A stretch of DNA of 64,000 nt from Allobosea sp. CS1GBMeth4 (GCF_900185715.1 NZ_FYAS01000025.1:1-64000); one strand, 5' to 3'; counted from the stretch's first letter, positions 16,621 through 27,722 are shown. Notes: generated from the letters alone by a model not told the origin. Program-made: numbers and translations.

Positions 16621-17582
16621 GATCGCCGCTTCACCACATCGTGGCCTGCGCCCTGCTCATCCTGGCCGGCCTGCTCGCAGCGACAGCCCCTGCCGCGGCG
16701 CAATCCTGCTCGCTGAGCGTCACCCCCATGGTCTTCGGGCCGGTCGACGTCACCGCCAATGCCCAGGTCGACACCACGGCGACGGCGACCGTCAGCTGCA
16801 CCGGCCTGCCGCTGCAACTCGTCGGAATCTGCATCGATCTCGGCCCTGGCTCCGGCGGCGCGACCGATGCGACGAACCGCTTCATGGTCAACGGCGCGCA
16901 GCAATTGCGCTACGGGCTCTATGGCAGCGGCATGACGCCCTGGGGCTCGGGCGCCTGGGCCGGCGGCGGTGCCAATCCCGTCGGCTTCAACATCGTGCTC
17001 TCGGCCGGCGGAAGCGGCAGCCATTCGGAAATCATCACCGGCCGCGTCCATGGCGGCCAGCCCACCGCCGCGCCGTTGACCTATACGAGCACCTTCACCG
17101 GCGTCGACGCCCGCATCCGCTTCGGGCTTGTGTCGTTCCTGCTCGGCTGCAACCTCCTGACCAATGCGCAGACGACGACCTTCAGCGTCAGCGCCACCGT
17201 GCCGCCGACCTGCCGGGTGACGACCAGCAATCTCGACTTCGGCTCCGTCGCCATCCTCGCCAGCGCGCGCGACGCCGCGGCCGCCCTGACCCCGACCTGC
17301 ACCAGCGGGACCGCCTACCAGATCGGCCTCGACGGCGGCCTCGCCGGCGCGACGGACCCGACCCAGCGGCGCATGTCGAAAGGTGCCGAATTCGTCACCT
17401 ACGGGCTCTACCGCGACGCCGCCCGGGCGCTGCCCTTCGGCAGCACGCTCGGAGTCGATACGCTCGCCGGGACCGGCACGGGACTGGCCCAGACCGTCAC
17501 CATCCACGGCCGCGTCCCGGCGCAGCCGACGCCCTCCCCCGGGGCCTATGCGGACACCATCGTCGCGACGGTCGTGTACTAG
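16611..17582 (+). CDS. Pilus tip subunit/adhesin with two SCPU domains (CsuE-like)
   Basis: 323 residues. Signal peptide (LHHIVACALLILAGLLAATAPAAAQ), then two spore-coat-U domains, about 30-185 and 190-323. The second ends with the same VHGRVPAQPTPSPGAYADT-type signature as the major pilin. Two-domain SCPU proteins are the tip adhesins (CsuE) of archaic pili. The start may be ATG 16611 or ATG 16617; the latter forms an ATGA overlap with the usher stop. Last gene of the locus. Confidence 0.88.
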   Translation: MPMRSPLHHIVACALLILAGLLAATAPAAAQSCSLSVTPMVFGPVDVTANAQVDTTATATVSCTGLPLQLVGICIDLGPGSGGATDATNRFMVNGAQQLRYGLYGSGMTPWGSGAWAGGGANPVGFNIVLSAGGSGSHSEIITGRVHGGQPTAAPLTYTSTFTGVDARIRFGLVSFLLGCNLLTNAQTTTFSVSATVPPTCRVTTSNLDFGSVAILASARDAAAALTPTCTSGTAYQIGLDGGLAGATDPTQRRMSKGAEFVTYGLYRDAARALPFGSTLGVDTLAGTGTGLAQTVTIHGRVPAQPTPSPGAYADTIVATVVY

Positions 17583-17652
17583 ATGGGAACTGCCGGGCTC
17601 GGCCGGCAAGGATGGGAGAACCGGGGGCGGCCTGTCGTCGCCGGCACGATTC

Positions 17653-17668
17653 TGCAGGCCGGCCTGCA
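17653..17668. other. 16-base perfect palindrome after the pilus locus
   Basis: TGCAGGCC/GGCCTGCA lies 70 bases after the tip-subunit stop. It may take part in transcription termination, but no T-tract follows. Confidence 0.3.
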
Positions 17669-17750
17669 CAAGACTCCGCCGGCCTTCGAAGCAGCCCGGC
17701 TCAGAACTCTGTGAGGAGAGGAAAATCCGCCGTTCAGGCAGTTGCGTCCG

Positions 17751-17826
<76 letters not shown>

Positions 17827-17879
17827 ATACGCCACGAAGACGTTGCCGGCGAGGCGTGGACCGCGTCCCGACGCGCGGC

Positions 17880-17908
17880 GATGTAGCAAACACCCCCGCC
17901 CCTGTCCA
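17880..17908 (-). promoter_or_regulatory. Probable promoter of tRNA-Lys
   Basis: On the minus strand TGGACA (-35) and TACATC (-10) are separated by exactly 17 bases, about 50 bases upstream of the mature tRNA 5' end. Confidence 0.45.
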
Positions 17909-17974
17909 CCCGTTTGCGACAGAAATATGCAAACTTGTTGGAGACGCTCCCCGCCCGCTCCGTGCAGGGACAGG

Positions 17975-18009
17975 GAGAGGCCCGCCACGAGGCGCGCGGC
18001 GGGCTCTCT
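17975..18009 (-). terminator. Possible terminator hairpin after the NCS2 permease gene
   Basis: A GC-rich inverted repeat (GAGAGGCCCGCC against GGCGGGCTCTC, one slip) lies just downstream of the permease stop. There is no T-run, so it may be only a stabilising hairpin or a factor-dependent end. Confidence 0.35.
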
Positions 18010-18022
18010 CTCGCGCGCGGTT

Positions 18023-19300
18023 TCAGGCCGCGCTGCGGCGGTCGAGCAGGTGATAGAGCGCGATCGCGGCGAAGGTCGCCGTGCCGATGCCGCCGAGCTC
18101 ATAGCCGAAGATCGGCAGCTTGAGGTCGCCGGCGCCGAGAATCAGCGCGGTCGCCACCGTCAGAAGATTCTTCGGCGCGGCGAAGTCGACCTGGTTCTCG
18201 ACCCAGATCCGGCCGGCCGTCGCGGCGATCAGGCCGAATACGACGACGGCGAGGCCTCCCAGCACCGCGACGGGGATGGTGCCGATCACCGCGCCGAACT
18301 TGGGCGAGAAGCCGAGCAGGATGGCGATCACGCCGGCAGCGACGAAGACCAGGGTCGAATAGACCCGCGTCACCGCCATCACGCCCATGTTCTCGGCGTA
18401 GGTCGTGACGCCGGTGCCGCCGCCGGAGCCGGCGATCATCGTGCCGAGGCCGTCGGCGAAGAAGCCGCGCCCGATCAGGGCGTCGAGATTGCGCCCGGTC
18501 ATCACCGAGATGCCCTTGATGTGCCCGAGATTCTCGGCAACCAGGATGATCGCGACCGGTGCGATCAGCGCGATCGCCCTGGCGTCGAACACCGGCGCGA
18601 CGAAATTGGGCAGGCCGAACCAGGCTGCCGCCGCGACCTTGCCGAAATCGACCGGCGGCGCGCCGAAGCTCGTCGCCGTCGCGGCATAGAGGATATAGGC
18701 CGCGAGCCCGCCGATCAGCACCGGCAGGCGCTGCACCAGGCCGCTGCCATAGACCGCGATCAGCGCCACCGCGACCACCGTGAACAGCGCGATCCACTTG
18801 GTGTAGGCGCTGGCCGAGATCATGTTCATCGCGACAGCGGTCAGGTTGAGGCCGATCGCGGCGACGACGGCCCCGGTGACGACCGGCGGCAGCAGCCTCT
18901 CGATCCAGCGCGTGCCGACGCCCTGCACGACGAGGCCGATCGCGGCATAGACCGCGCCGCAGGCGATGATGCCGCCGAGCGCGACCGGTAGGTTCGCGTT
19001 CGGGCCGCTGCCGGCATAGCCCGTTGCGGCGATGACTACGCCGATGAAGGCGAAGGAGGAGCCGAGATAGCTTGGCAGCCGCCCGCCCGTGATGACGAAG
19101 AAGAGCAGCGTCGCGATGCCGGAGAAGAAGATCGCGACATTGGGATCGAAGCCCATCAGGATCGGCGCCAGCACCGTCGCGCCGAACATGGCGACGACGT
19201 GCTGCAGGCCGGCGATGATCGTCTGCCCGGTCGGCAGGCGCTCGTCCGGCATGACTTCGCCGGAGGTCTTCAGCGTCCAGTTCGGAAAATAGCCAGCCAT
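18023..19300 (-). CDS. NCS2-family uracil/xanthine permease
   Basis: Nucleobase:cation symporter-2 importer of the inner membrane, 425 residues with 12-14 membrane segments. Family marks: QHVVAMFGATVLAPILMGFDPN near the N-terminus, the substrate-site segment VAENLGHIKGISVMTGRNLD, and GGTGVTTYAENMGVMAVTRVYS, in which the NCS2 motif is clear. The pattern is closer to UraA/RutG uracil permeases than to xanthine permeases. The start at 19300 gives a normal N-terminus (MAGYFPNW) and follows GGGAGCGGG. No pyrimidine genes are nearby. Confidence 0.88.
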   Translation of the reverse strand: MAGYFPNWTLKTSGEVMPDERLPTGQTIIAGLQHVVAMFGATVLAPILMGFDPNVAIFFSGIATLLFFVITGGRLPSYLGSSFAFIGVVIAATGYAGSGPNANLPVALGGIIACGAVYAAIGLVVQGVGTRWIERLLPPVVTGAVVAAIGLNLTAVAMNMISASAYTKWIALFTVVAVALIAVYGSGLVQRLPVLIGGLAAYILYAATATSFGAPPVDFGKVAAAAWFGLPNFVAPVFDARAIALIAPVAIILVAENLGHIKGISVMTGRNLDALIGRGFFADGLGTMIAGSGGGTGVTTYAENMGVMAVTRVYSTLVFVAAGVIAILLGFSPKFGAVIGTIPVAVLGGLAVVVFGLIAATAGRIWVENQVDFAAPKNLLTVATALILGAGDLKLPIFGYELGGIGTATFAAIALYHLLDRRSAA

Positions 19301-19423
19301 CGTCCCGCTCCCAGCCAACGCGCCTGCGCGCACCGGAGGGGAATAGTGGCAAGAATCGGGCTCGCGCCAAGCGAGAGGCAGGCGCCGTCCACCGCAAACA
19401 GCGCGCTTCCTCGATCCGGCGGG

Positions 19424-20287
19424 TCAGGCCGCCGGCCGCCTCCGGCGCTCGCCGCCCCCGATCGGCCTGTCCTCGGCGAGCACGGCGTCGGCGGCGAGCT
19501 CGGGCAGGGCGCGCGCCCTCGCCATCGCCGCCTCCAGCGGCCCGGGCGAGAGATCGGGCATGGCGTCGAAGCCGGACATGACGAAATAGGTCTGCTGGAA
19601 ATCGTCGATCTTGTAGAGCGTCCGCATCACCCGCACGGGATCGAAGGCGATGCGGTTCGGCTCGTCGCTCTCCAACGCATGAACCGTCTCGCCCGGCGAG
19701 GAGGAGATGCCGGCGCCGAAGATGCGCAGCCCCGCCCCGGTTTCGATCAGGCCGAACTCGACGCTGTACCAGTAGAGCCGCGCCAGCCGGGCGAGATCGG
19801 CCGGATCGGCATAGCGCAGCCCGGCCTCGCCATAGGCGGCGACGAAATCGGCATAGGATCGGTTCATCAGCAGCGGCACATGGCCGAAGACGTCGTGGAA
19901 GATGTCCGGCTCCTCGATATAGTCGAACTCCTCCGGGCGCCGGATCCAGAAGCCGGCCGGAAAGCGCCGCTGCGCCAGATGGGTGAAGAACACCCGATCC
20001 GGCACCAGCCCGGGCACGGCCACCACCGTCCAGCCGGTCGCGGCCTCCAATGTGCGGTTCATCTGGCGGAAATCGGGGATCCCGTCGGCCGTGATGCCGA
20101 GCGCGGCGAGCCCGGCGAAATATTCGTCGCAGATCCTGCCGCTCAGCAGCTCGAACTGGCGGCGATAGAGCCGCGACCAGGTCTGGTGGTCGGCGGCGGA
20201 ATAGGCGTCGAAACGCTGATCGACGACATGGTCGGCCGGAATCTCATGCGGCTTCAGTCCCGACCGGATGAAGGGATCGCTGGTCAT
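19424..20287 (-). CDS. phhA: Phenylalanine 4-monooxygenase
   Basis: Non-haem iron, pterin-dependent enzyme converting phenylalanine to tyrosine, 287 residues, typical of the bacterial monomeric form. The iron ligands H131 and H136 (IFHDVFGHVPLL) and E177 (YWYSVEFGL) are in place. The start at 20287 (MTSDPFIRSG) is preferred to a longer reading. It is divergent from an Lrp-family gene, the common arrangement for phenylalanine catabolism in proteobacteria, so that regulator probably controls it. Confidence 0.95.
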   Translation of the reverse strand: MTSDPFIRSGLKPHEIPADHVVDQRFDAYSAADHQTWSRLYRRQFELLSGRICDEYFAGLAALGITADGIPDFRQMNRTLEAATGWTVVAVPGLVPDRVFFTHLAQRRFPAGFWIRRPEEFDYIEEPDIFHDVFGHVPLLMNRSYADFVAAYGEAGLRYADPADLARLARLYWYSVEFGLIETGAGLRIFGAGISSSPGETVHALESDEPNRIAFDPVRVMRTLYKIDDFQQTYFVMSGFDAMPDLSPGPLEAAMARARALPELAADAVLAEDRPIGGGERRRRPAA

Positions 20288-20410
20288 GGCGCACCTCCCA
20301 ATGCTGCGCCACACTCTGCGCCCGGCCGGCGGTCATATCCTGCCTTTCTCCTTGCCAGCGCTCCGAGAGCAGCCATGATCGGACCATCTCTCCCCGGATG
20401 AGGTCCGATC

Positions 20411-20893
20411 ATGCCCCATTCCGTAAAGCAGCCGTCCCGCCTCGACGAGACCGACCGGCGCATCCTGCGGGCGCTCCAGCGCAATGGCCGGCAGACCAAT
20501 GCCGCGCTCGCCGAGGCGATCGGCATGGCGCCCTCCCCCTGCCTGCGCCGCCTGCGGGCGCTGGAAGAGGCAGGCGTCATCACCGGCTATCGCGCCCTGA
20601 TCGACCGCCGCAGCCTCGGCCATGGCGTCGAGGCCTATGCTCTCGTCAAGCTCTCGCAATCCGATCCGGACTGGCGCACCAAGCTGATCGAGAAGCTGCA
20701 ATCCTTCGACGAGGTGATCTCCTGCCAGGCGATGACCGGCGAATGCGACCTGCTGGTCCACATCGTCGCCGGCGACATCGAGGCCTATGGCGAGTTCGCC
20801 ATGCAGCGCCTGCTGACGCTGCCCGGCATCGCCGACATGCGCTCCTCCTTCGTGCTGGCGACGATCAAGCCCGATCGCGGCTGGCCCGTCTGA
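20411..20893 (+). CDS. Lrp/AsnC-family transcriptional regulator
   Basis: 160 residues: N-terminal HTH (LDETDRRILRALQRNGRQTNAALAEAIGMAPSPCLRRLRALEEAG, about 10-60) and C-terminal RAM/ACT sensor domain (VISCQAMTGECDLLVHIVAGDIEAYGEF). It is divergent from phhA with a 123-base shared control region, so it likely senses an aromatic amino acid and regulates phhA. Confidence 0.92.
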   Translation: MPHSVKQPSRLDETDRRILRALQRNGRQTNAALAEAIGMAPSPCLRRLRALEEAGVITGYRALIDRRSLGHGVEAYALVKLSQSDPDWRTKLIEKLQSFDEVISCQAMTGECDLLVHIVAGDIEAYGEFAMQRLLTLPGIADMRSSFVLATIKPDRGWPV

Positions 20894-20902
20894 GGCCGCG
20901 CC

Positions 20903-23134
20903 TCAGGGCATCCCGGCGAAGGCGCGATAGCGTTCCTCGGCATGGGCGTCGAGCGCGCGCGCCCGCGCCAGATCGGCCGCCGCTTCCGCGGCGTCGCCGC
21001 GGCGCTGATGGGCGAGCGCGCGGCCGTACCAGGCTTGTCCGAGGCGCGCGTCGAGCGACAGGGCCCGGTCGAAATCGGCGATCGCCGCATCGGTCTGGCC
21101 GAGCGCGGTGCGCAGCGCCGCCCGCGCCACCCAGCCATCCGGATCGGCCCGGTTGGCCGCGACCACGGCGTCGAGATCGGCCAGCGCCCGCTCGTATTCG
21201 CGCGCGCGCTGCAGCAGCAGGGCCCGGTTGAGCAGGGCCGCGGCGTTGGCGGGCGCGACCGCGACCACATCGTCATAGGCCTTCAACGCAGCGCCCAATT
21301 GCCCGCGCGCCGTGAGCGCCCGAGCCCGCTGGAACAGGGCCTCGACCGAGCGCGGCTCGCTGCGCAGGGCCGCTTCGGCGTCGGCCTGCGCCGCGGCGAA
21401 GGCGCCGTCGCGATGGTTCAGCCGGGCGCGCTGCACCAGGGCCGCCGGATTGTCCGGCTCGAGCGTGAGCGCGGTGGCGAGATCAGCCCTGGCCTGCGCT
21501 TCACGCGCCGGCTGGCCGATGCCGAACTGCGCCCGGCGGATCAGCCGCGGCACGTCGAAGGCGTCGAGCGCCAGGGCGGCATCGAGCAGCGCGGCCGGAT
21601 TCGCCGGGACCGGAGCGGCCGGAGCCGGCGGTGGACGCAGCGCGTCATAGGCGGCGCGCAAGGCGGAGCGCTCCTGCTGGTAGAAGTGCCGCGCCTCCCG
21701 CAGCAGATCGGCGAGGCGCGCCGGCCAGACCTCGATCGAACGGCCGAGCGCCGGCAGCAGCGCCTCGCGACGCTCGCGCGCCCCTTCGTGCTCGGGATCG
21801 ACGGCGAGCAGCGCGCCATAGGCGGCGGCGGCCGCGCTCCGGTCACCGCGGACCTCATGCGCCAGGCCGAGCCCGAACAGCGTCGCCCGGTCATGCGGCC
21901 TCAGCACGAGCGCGGCCTGATAGGCTTCCAGCGCCGGCAGCGGCCGGCCGAGCGCGAGCAGCGCATCGCCGCGCATGCCGTGCCAGGGCGCCGCGTCGCG
22001 GCCGGGACCTGCCCGGTCGAGGTCGCGCAGGGCGAGATCGTTACGGCCGAGCGCGAGCAGGAGCTGCGCCCGGTTGCGCAGGGCGTTGCCGTCGCCGGGA
22101 GCGAGCGCCACGGCGCGGTCGAAATCGCCCAGAGCCTCCGTGCGCCGGCCGAGCCCGGCCAGCAGTCCCGCGCGGTTGTTCAGGCCGAAGACCGCGTCCG
22201 GCCGGACCGCCAGCAGCCGGCCATAGGCGGCGACCGCCTCCTCCGCCCGGCCGGTGCGTTGCAGGAGAAAGGCGCGCCTGGACAGCGACGCCTCGTGCCG
22301 GGAATCGAGCCGCAGCGCCCGCCCATAGCTGCCGAGGGCGGGCCCGTCATGACCGAGCGCCTCGAAGGCCCGCGCACGTTCGAACCAGACCTGCGCGACC
22401 TGCGGCTCGAGCCGTATGGCGCTGTCGAAGGCGGCGATGGCCTCGCGCGGCCGGGCCAGCGCGGCCAATGAAAGGCCGCGGCGATAATGATAGGAGGTGA
22501 CGCCGGGCTCGATCGCGAGCGCCGCGTCGAGATCGGCCAGGGCCGCCTCGTGCTCGCCCTCGTCCTGCAGGAAGCGCGCCCGTGTCCCGCGCGCCCAGCC
22601 ATTGGACGGGTCGAGCGCGATGGCGCCGTCGAGATCCGCACGGGCGCCGGCGATATCGCCGGCTCGCTCGCGCAGCAGGGCCCGGTCGGCCAGCAGGGTC
22701 GCGCGCCCCCCGATGACCATCGCCCGCTCGATCAGCGCCGCGGCCTCGGCATGGCGGCCGAGCTCGGACAGCGTGTGCGCCCGCCCGCGCAGCGCGGCCA
22801 GGTGATTCGGGACCGCCCTGAGCGCGGCGTCGAAATCGCGCAGGGCCTCCTTCAGGGCATGCTCGGCCTCGGACTGCCAGCCGCGGCTGGCGAGCAGATC
22901 GGCCCGGACGGCGCGGTTGAGCTCGCTGTTCAGGCTCTCGTCGCAGGCCGCGCGCCGCTCGCTGCCGCCGGCCTCGATCGCGCCCATGCAGATGCGGACG
23001 CGCTCCTGCGCGCGCTCGGCCCGCTCCGGCGGCGAGGCGGGCGCATAGGCCGCGACAGGCTGGGCGCCGAGCACGGCGAGCGCTCCGAGCGACATCAGGC
23101 GCAGGCGCAGCAGCTTCATGACGGCATCTCTCAT
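20903..23134 (-). CDS. Exported tetratricopeptide-repeat protein 1
   Basis: 743 residues: a signal peptide (KLLRLRLMSLGALAVLGAQPVAAYA), a short Cys-containing segment, then tandem TPR units over nearly the whole length (pattern A-x-x-D-F/L-D-x-A-L/I-x-x-x-P, for example ALADLDAALAIEPG). There is a non-TPR break at about 495-530 (SIEVWPARLADLLREARHFYQQE). No enzymatic motif is seen, so it is probably a periplasmic scaffold. Starts at 23134 or 23119 are both possible. It lies 119 bases after a same-strand paralogue. Confidence 0.8.
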   Translation of the reverse strand: MRDAVMKLLRLRLMSLGALAVLGAQPVAAYAPASPPERAERAQERVRICMGAIEAGGSERRAACDESLNSELNRAVRADLLASRGWQSEAEHALKEALRDFDAALRAVPNHLAALRGRAHTLSELGRHAEAAALIERAMVIGGRATLLADRALLRERAGDIAGARADLDGAIALDPSNGWARGTRARFLQDEGEHEAALADLDAALAIEPGVTSYHYRRGLSLAALARPREAIAAFDSAIRLEPQVAQVWFERARAFEALGHDGPALGSYGRALRLDSRHEASLSRRAFLLQRTGRAEEAVAAYGRLLAVRPDAVFGLNNRAGLLAGLGRRTEALGDFDRAVALAPGDGNALRNRAQLLLALGRNDLALRDLDRAGPGRDAAPWHGMRGDALLALGRPLPALEAYQAALVLRPHDRATLFGLGLAHEVRGDRSAAAAAYGALLAVDPEHEGARERREALLPALGRSIEVWPARLADLLREARHFYQQERSALRAAYDALRPPPAPAAPVPANPAALLDAALALDAFDVPRLIRRAQFGIGQPAREAQARADLATALTLEPDNPAALVQRARLNHRDGAFAAAQADAEAALRSEPRSVEALFQRARALTARGQLGAALKAYDDVVAVAPANAAALLNRALLLQRAREYERALADLDAVVAANRADPDGWVARAALRTALGQTDAAIADFDRALSLDARLGQAWYGRALAHQRRGDAAEAAADLARARALDAHAEERYRAFAGMP

Positions 23135-23204
23135 GGCTCCCCAGCCGGGATCATGAGATCGGCAAAGGCCCGCAAAGGTCCAGTGGCCGCTGCGCCGGCG
23201 AAGC

Positions 23205-23244
23205 AAAAAAGCCGCCGCTGTGCCGCCTCCACAACAGTGGCGGC
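23205..23244 (-). terminator. Intrinsic terminator between the two TPR genes
   Basis: On the minus strand, arms GCCGCCACTG and CAGCGGCGGC (one mismatch) are followed by TTTTTT. It ends the transcript of the upstream TPR gene (stop at 23254), so the second TPR gene needs its own promoter or read-through. Confidence 0.7.
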
Positions 23245-23253
23245 CGGCGCGCC

Positions 23254-25743
23254 TCAATACTCCAGTCCGAGCTCCCGGTAGCGTTCGTCGATCTCGCCAT
23301 CGAGCGCGCGCGCCCTCGCGAACGCATCCTGCGCCGGCTCCGCCTCGCCCTTGCGCAGAAGGGCGATGGCGCGCCCGAAATGGGCGAAGGCGCTCTTCGG
23401 ATCGCGCGCGATCGAGCGGTCGAAATAGGCGAGCGCCTCGTCGAGATCGCCCTCGTGCATCCTCATCGCGCCCAGGCTGTGGAGGGTCGTCGCCCGCTGG
23501 GGGTCGAGCTTGAGGGCTTCGGCGCAATCGCTGCGGGCCAGATCGAACTGCCGCCGCAGGATGTGGAAATAGCAGCGGTTGTTCCAGATCACCACGCTGG
23601 TGACCCCGCGCTCGATCGCCTGCGTCAGAAGGGCGATGGCGGCCTCGTAATCCCCGCTCCGATAGAGCGCGTTGCCGAGATCGATCGTCGCGCCGACATG
23701 GTCGGGCTCCAGCCGCAAGGCCTGTTCGAGATCTGCCCTCGCCTCGGCGAAGCGCTTCTGCTGCAGGCGCACGAGCCCGCGATAGCGCCAGGAATCCGAC
23801 TGCTCGGGCCGCAGCCTGATCGCCGCCTCGAAATCCGCTTCGGCTTCCGCCAGCCGGCCGGCCTTGCGGTGCAGCAATCCACGATTGAAGCGGGCGGGCT
23901 TCGATCCGGGAGCGAGCGAGATCACGCTCGTGTAGTCGGCTACCGCCTCGGCGTCCTGCGAGAGCGCCGCCCGCGCCCGCGCCCGCCAGAAGAAGGCGTC
24001 CGCATGCTTCGGCGCCTGCTCCAGAACGCGCTCCGCATCGGCGGCGGCCTGCGGATAGCGCTTCTCGTCATAGTGGATGCGGGCCCGTTCGAGCCGGGCG
24101 TCGTCATTCCGCGGATGGCTCCGCAGCAGGTGCTCGACGTCGGCGAGCGCGCGGGCCCGGCCCTCCGCCGAGGCTGCGAGGAGGCGCGCCCGCTCGAGCC
24201 GAGCCGCATCGTCGTAAGGATCGAGCTCCAGCCTGTCGTCCAGCCTGCGCAGACGTTCGCGGCCCGTCTGAGCGGCGCTGGCCGAAGCCTGGTCCCGCGC
24301 GGCCCGCACCGCTCGCCTGACGGCGGAGGCGGCCTCGACCAGCCGGATGCGCCAGATCTCCCGTTCCCGCCCGAGCTTGACCAGCATCTCGTCGCGCTGG
24401 CGCGTGGAATCCGGGTCGCCCGGCTCGGCCTCGAGAGCCCTGCCGAAATGGCCGAGCGCCTCCGCCCAGCGTCCGCGCAGCTTCTCGGTCAGGCCGCGAT
24501 TGTAATGGCCGAACATCGCCGCCGGCGCCCGCCTGATCACCTCGTCGAAATCGGCCGCAGCCTCGTCGTGGCGCTTCAGGCCCAATGCGATGCGGCCGCG
24601 CAGATTGACCGCCTCCGTCGTGTCATGCCCGAGCGCCACGGCGCGGTCGAGCGCACGGCGGGCCTTGCGGTAGTCCCTCCTCTCGAAATGGATCAGCCCC
24701 TTGACGTAGTGAGGCTGCCCGTTGCGCGGATCGAGCGAGATCGCGCGGTCCGCATCGCGCATCGCCTCGGCCCGGTCGCCCTTCTGCGACAGATGCCAGG
24801 CGCGGTTTCCGTAGCCGGAGGCCTGCCGCGGATGGGCCGCCAGCAGCGTTCCGTAGGCCGCGATCGCCGCATCGTCCCGACGAAGCATGGACAGTACATA
24901 GGCTCGGCGAAACAGCAGCTCGCCGTTTTTCGGTGCTCGCTCGAGACCGAGATCGTAGGAGCGCAGGGCTGCCGCGTGATCGCTCCGCCTTTCCTGCAGC
25001 CGGCCGCGCTGGAGCCAGTTGCCGGCATCCTGCGGCTCGATCCCGACCAGCCGGTTGAACGCCAGCAAGGCGGCGTCGAGATCGCCCTTCTCGCTCAGCG
25101 CCTGCGCATACCAGTACAGCGCCGCGGTATCCTTCGGATCGATTCCGGTCGCCGCCTCGAGATCGGCGAGCGCGGCGGCATGGTCCCGTCCCTCCAGCGC
25201 CAGCCGGCCGCGCTGGACCAGCGCATCGGCATAGCGGGGCTGGATCTGGAGAGCCGCATTGAAATCGGCGAGGGCCGATTCGCGCCGGCCGGCCCGGCGA
25301 CGAACCAGGCCGCGATCGAGGTAGAGGAGCGGGCGCGTCTCGTCGTCGGCCAGCATCGCCGTGAAGGCGCGCTCGGCCTCGTCATAGCGCCCGAGATCCG
25401 ACAGCATCACGGCTCGCCCGCGCAAAGCCGCATCGCTTCCCGGCACGATCTTCAGGGCGGCCTCGAAATCGCGCAGGCTGCCGTTCCGGTCGCCGCCGCG
25501 TCGCTTCTGCCAGCCGCGCGCGACCAGCAGGAGGGCACGGCGCGCCGGATGCGTCTCAAGCCCGAGCGCCCTGTTGCACGCGTCGATGCGCATGCCGGTA
25601 TCCGCGCTGTCGGAGCTGCATTCGCCCCAGAACTCGGTCGCGCTGTCGGGCGATTGCCGGACATCGGCCAAGGCCGGCATGGCCGTGCCATATAGGCAAA
25701 CGACCAGGACCGACGACCACGACAGCCGACGCCAGCGCCTCAT
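23254..25743 (-). CDS. Exported tetratricopeptide-repeat protein 2
   Basis: 829 residues: Arg-rich N-terminus plus hydrophobic core (MRRWRRLSWSSVLVVCLYGTAMPALA), Cys pair (GECSS...DACNRAL), then about 20 TPR units (for example ALADFNAALQIQPRYADALVQRG). A break near 440-500 contains the coiled segment REIWRIRLVEAASAVRRAVRAARDQA, at the position matching the break in the downstream paralogue. No catalytic motif. The shared plan suggests tandem duplication and divergence. Confidence 0.8.
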   Translation of the reverse strand: MRRWRRLSWSSVLVVCLYGTAMPALADVRQSPDSATEFWGECSSDSADTGMRIDACNRALGLETHPARRALLLVARGWQKRRGGDRNGSLRDFEAALKIVPGSDAALRGRAVMLSDLGRYDEAERAFTAMLADDETRPLLYLDRGLVRRRAGRRESALADFNAALQIQPRYADALVQRGRLALEGRDHAAALADLEAATGIDPKDTAALYWYAQALSEKGDLDAALLAFNRLVGIEPQDAGNWLQRGRLQERRSDHAAALRSYDLGLERAPKNGELLFRRAYVLSMLRRDDAAIAAYGTLLAAHPRQASGYGNRAWHLSQKGDRAEAMRDADRAISLDPRNGQPHYVKGLIHFERRDYRKARRALDRAVALGHDTTEAVNLRGRIALGLKRHDEAAADFDEVIRRAPAAMFGHYNRGLTEKLRGRWAEALGHFGRALEAEPGDPDSTRQRDEMLVKLGREREIWRIRLVEAASAVRRAVRAARDQASASAAQTGRERLRRLDDRLELDPYDDAARLERARLLAASAEGRARALADVEHLLRSHPRNDDARLERARIHYDEKRYPQAAADAERVLEQAPKHADAFFWRARARAALSQDAEAVADYTSVISLAPGSKPARFNRGLLHRKAGRLAEAEADFEAAIRLRPEQSDSWRYRGLVRLQQKRFAEARADLEQALRLEPDHVGATIDLGNALYRSGDYEAAIALLTQAIERGVTSVVIWNNRCYFHILRRQFDLARSDCAEALKLDPQRATTLHSLGAMRMHEGDLDEALAYFDRSIARDPKSAFAHFGRAIALLRKGEAEPAQDAFARARALDGEIDERYRELGLEY

Positions 25744-25902
25744 GCAGCCCCCCGGATCCAGCACCGGGCAAGACTAGCGATCGTGTCGCGAGCAAGGAAT
25801 AGCTTTCTCGCGCGATGCGATCAGGAGATGGGCGGGCGGCGCCATGGCGTCCGCCGCCATCTCAGGTCGAGACGGCGGCCGCGCTCCCTGCCCCGCCCCC
25901 GC

Positions 25903-27465
<1,563 letters not shown>

Positions 27466-27539
27466 GGTCTTGGTCCCTGGTCGGGGCGCCCGCTTTTCGG
27501 TTCCGGCGGGCGCGTGAGGCTGAGGTCTGTTTCCACCAT

Positions 27540-27582
27540 CCCCTGAGCGCCCAGGCATGCATGCCCGGCCGGCCCTCAGGGG
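27540..27582 (-). promoter_or_regulatory. leuA leader stem overlapping the leader-peptide stop
   Basis: On the minus strand CCCCTGAG, which includes the leader stop codon, can pair with CTCAGGGG 27 bases downstream, enclosing the palindrome GGCATGCATGCC. A second hairpin (CGCCCGC / GCGGGCG, 27484-27513 region) lies before the leuA start. A ribosome stalled on the Leu codons would change which of these forms. There is no T-tract, so control may be translational or factor-dependent. Confidence 0.5.
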
Positions 27583-27638
27583 CAGGTAAGGAGAAGCAGC
27601 TGACCAGGAAGCGAGGGAGCGCGCGACGAAGCGCACAT
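27576..27638 (-). CDS. leuA leader peptide (attenuator)
   Basis: Twenty-codon ORF MCASSRAPSLPGQLLLLTCP with codons CTG-CTT-CTC-CTT in a row just before the stop. A run of codons for the pathway's own end product upstream of leuA is the classic sign of ribosome-mediated attenuation. Too short for routine gene calling. Its stop codon lies inside the 5' arm of a stem. Confidence 0.75.
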   Translation of the reverse strand: MCASSRAPSLPGQLLLLTCP

Positions 27639-27722
27639 GCCGGCCCTCCGCGCGGCGGCGCGGCTCTGGCTCTCGGCATGGGTGGCGGATGCGGCCACGA
27701 TAGTCCTCTCATCGACTGGCAC

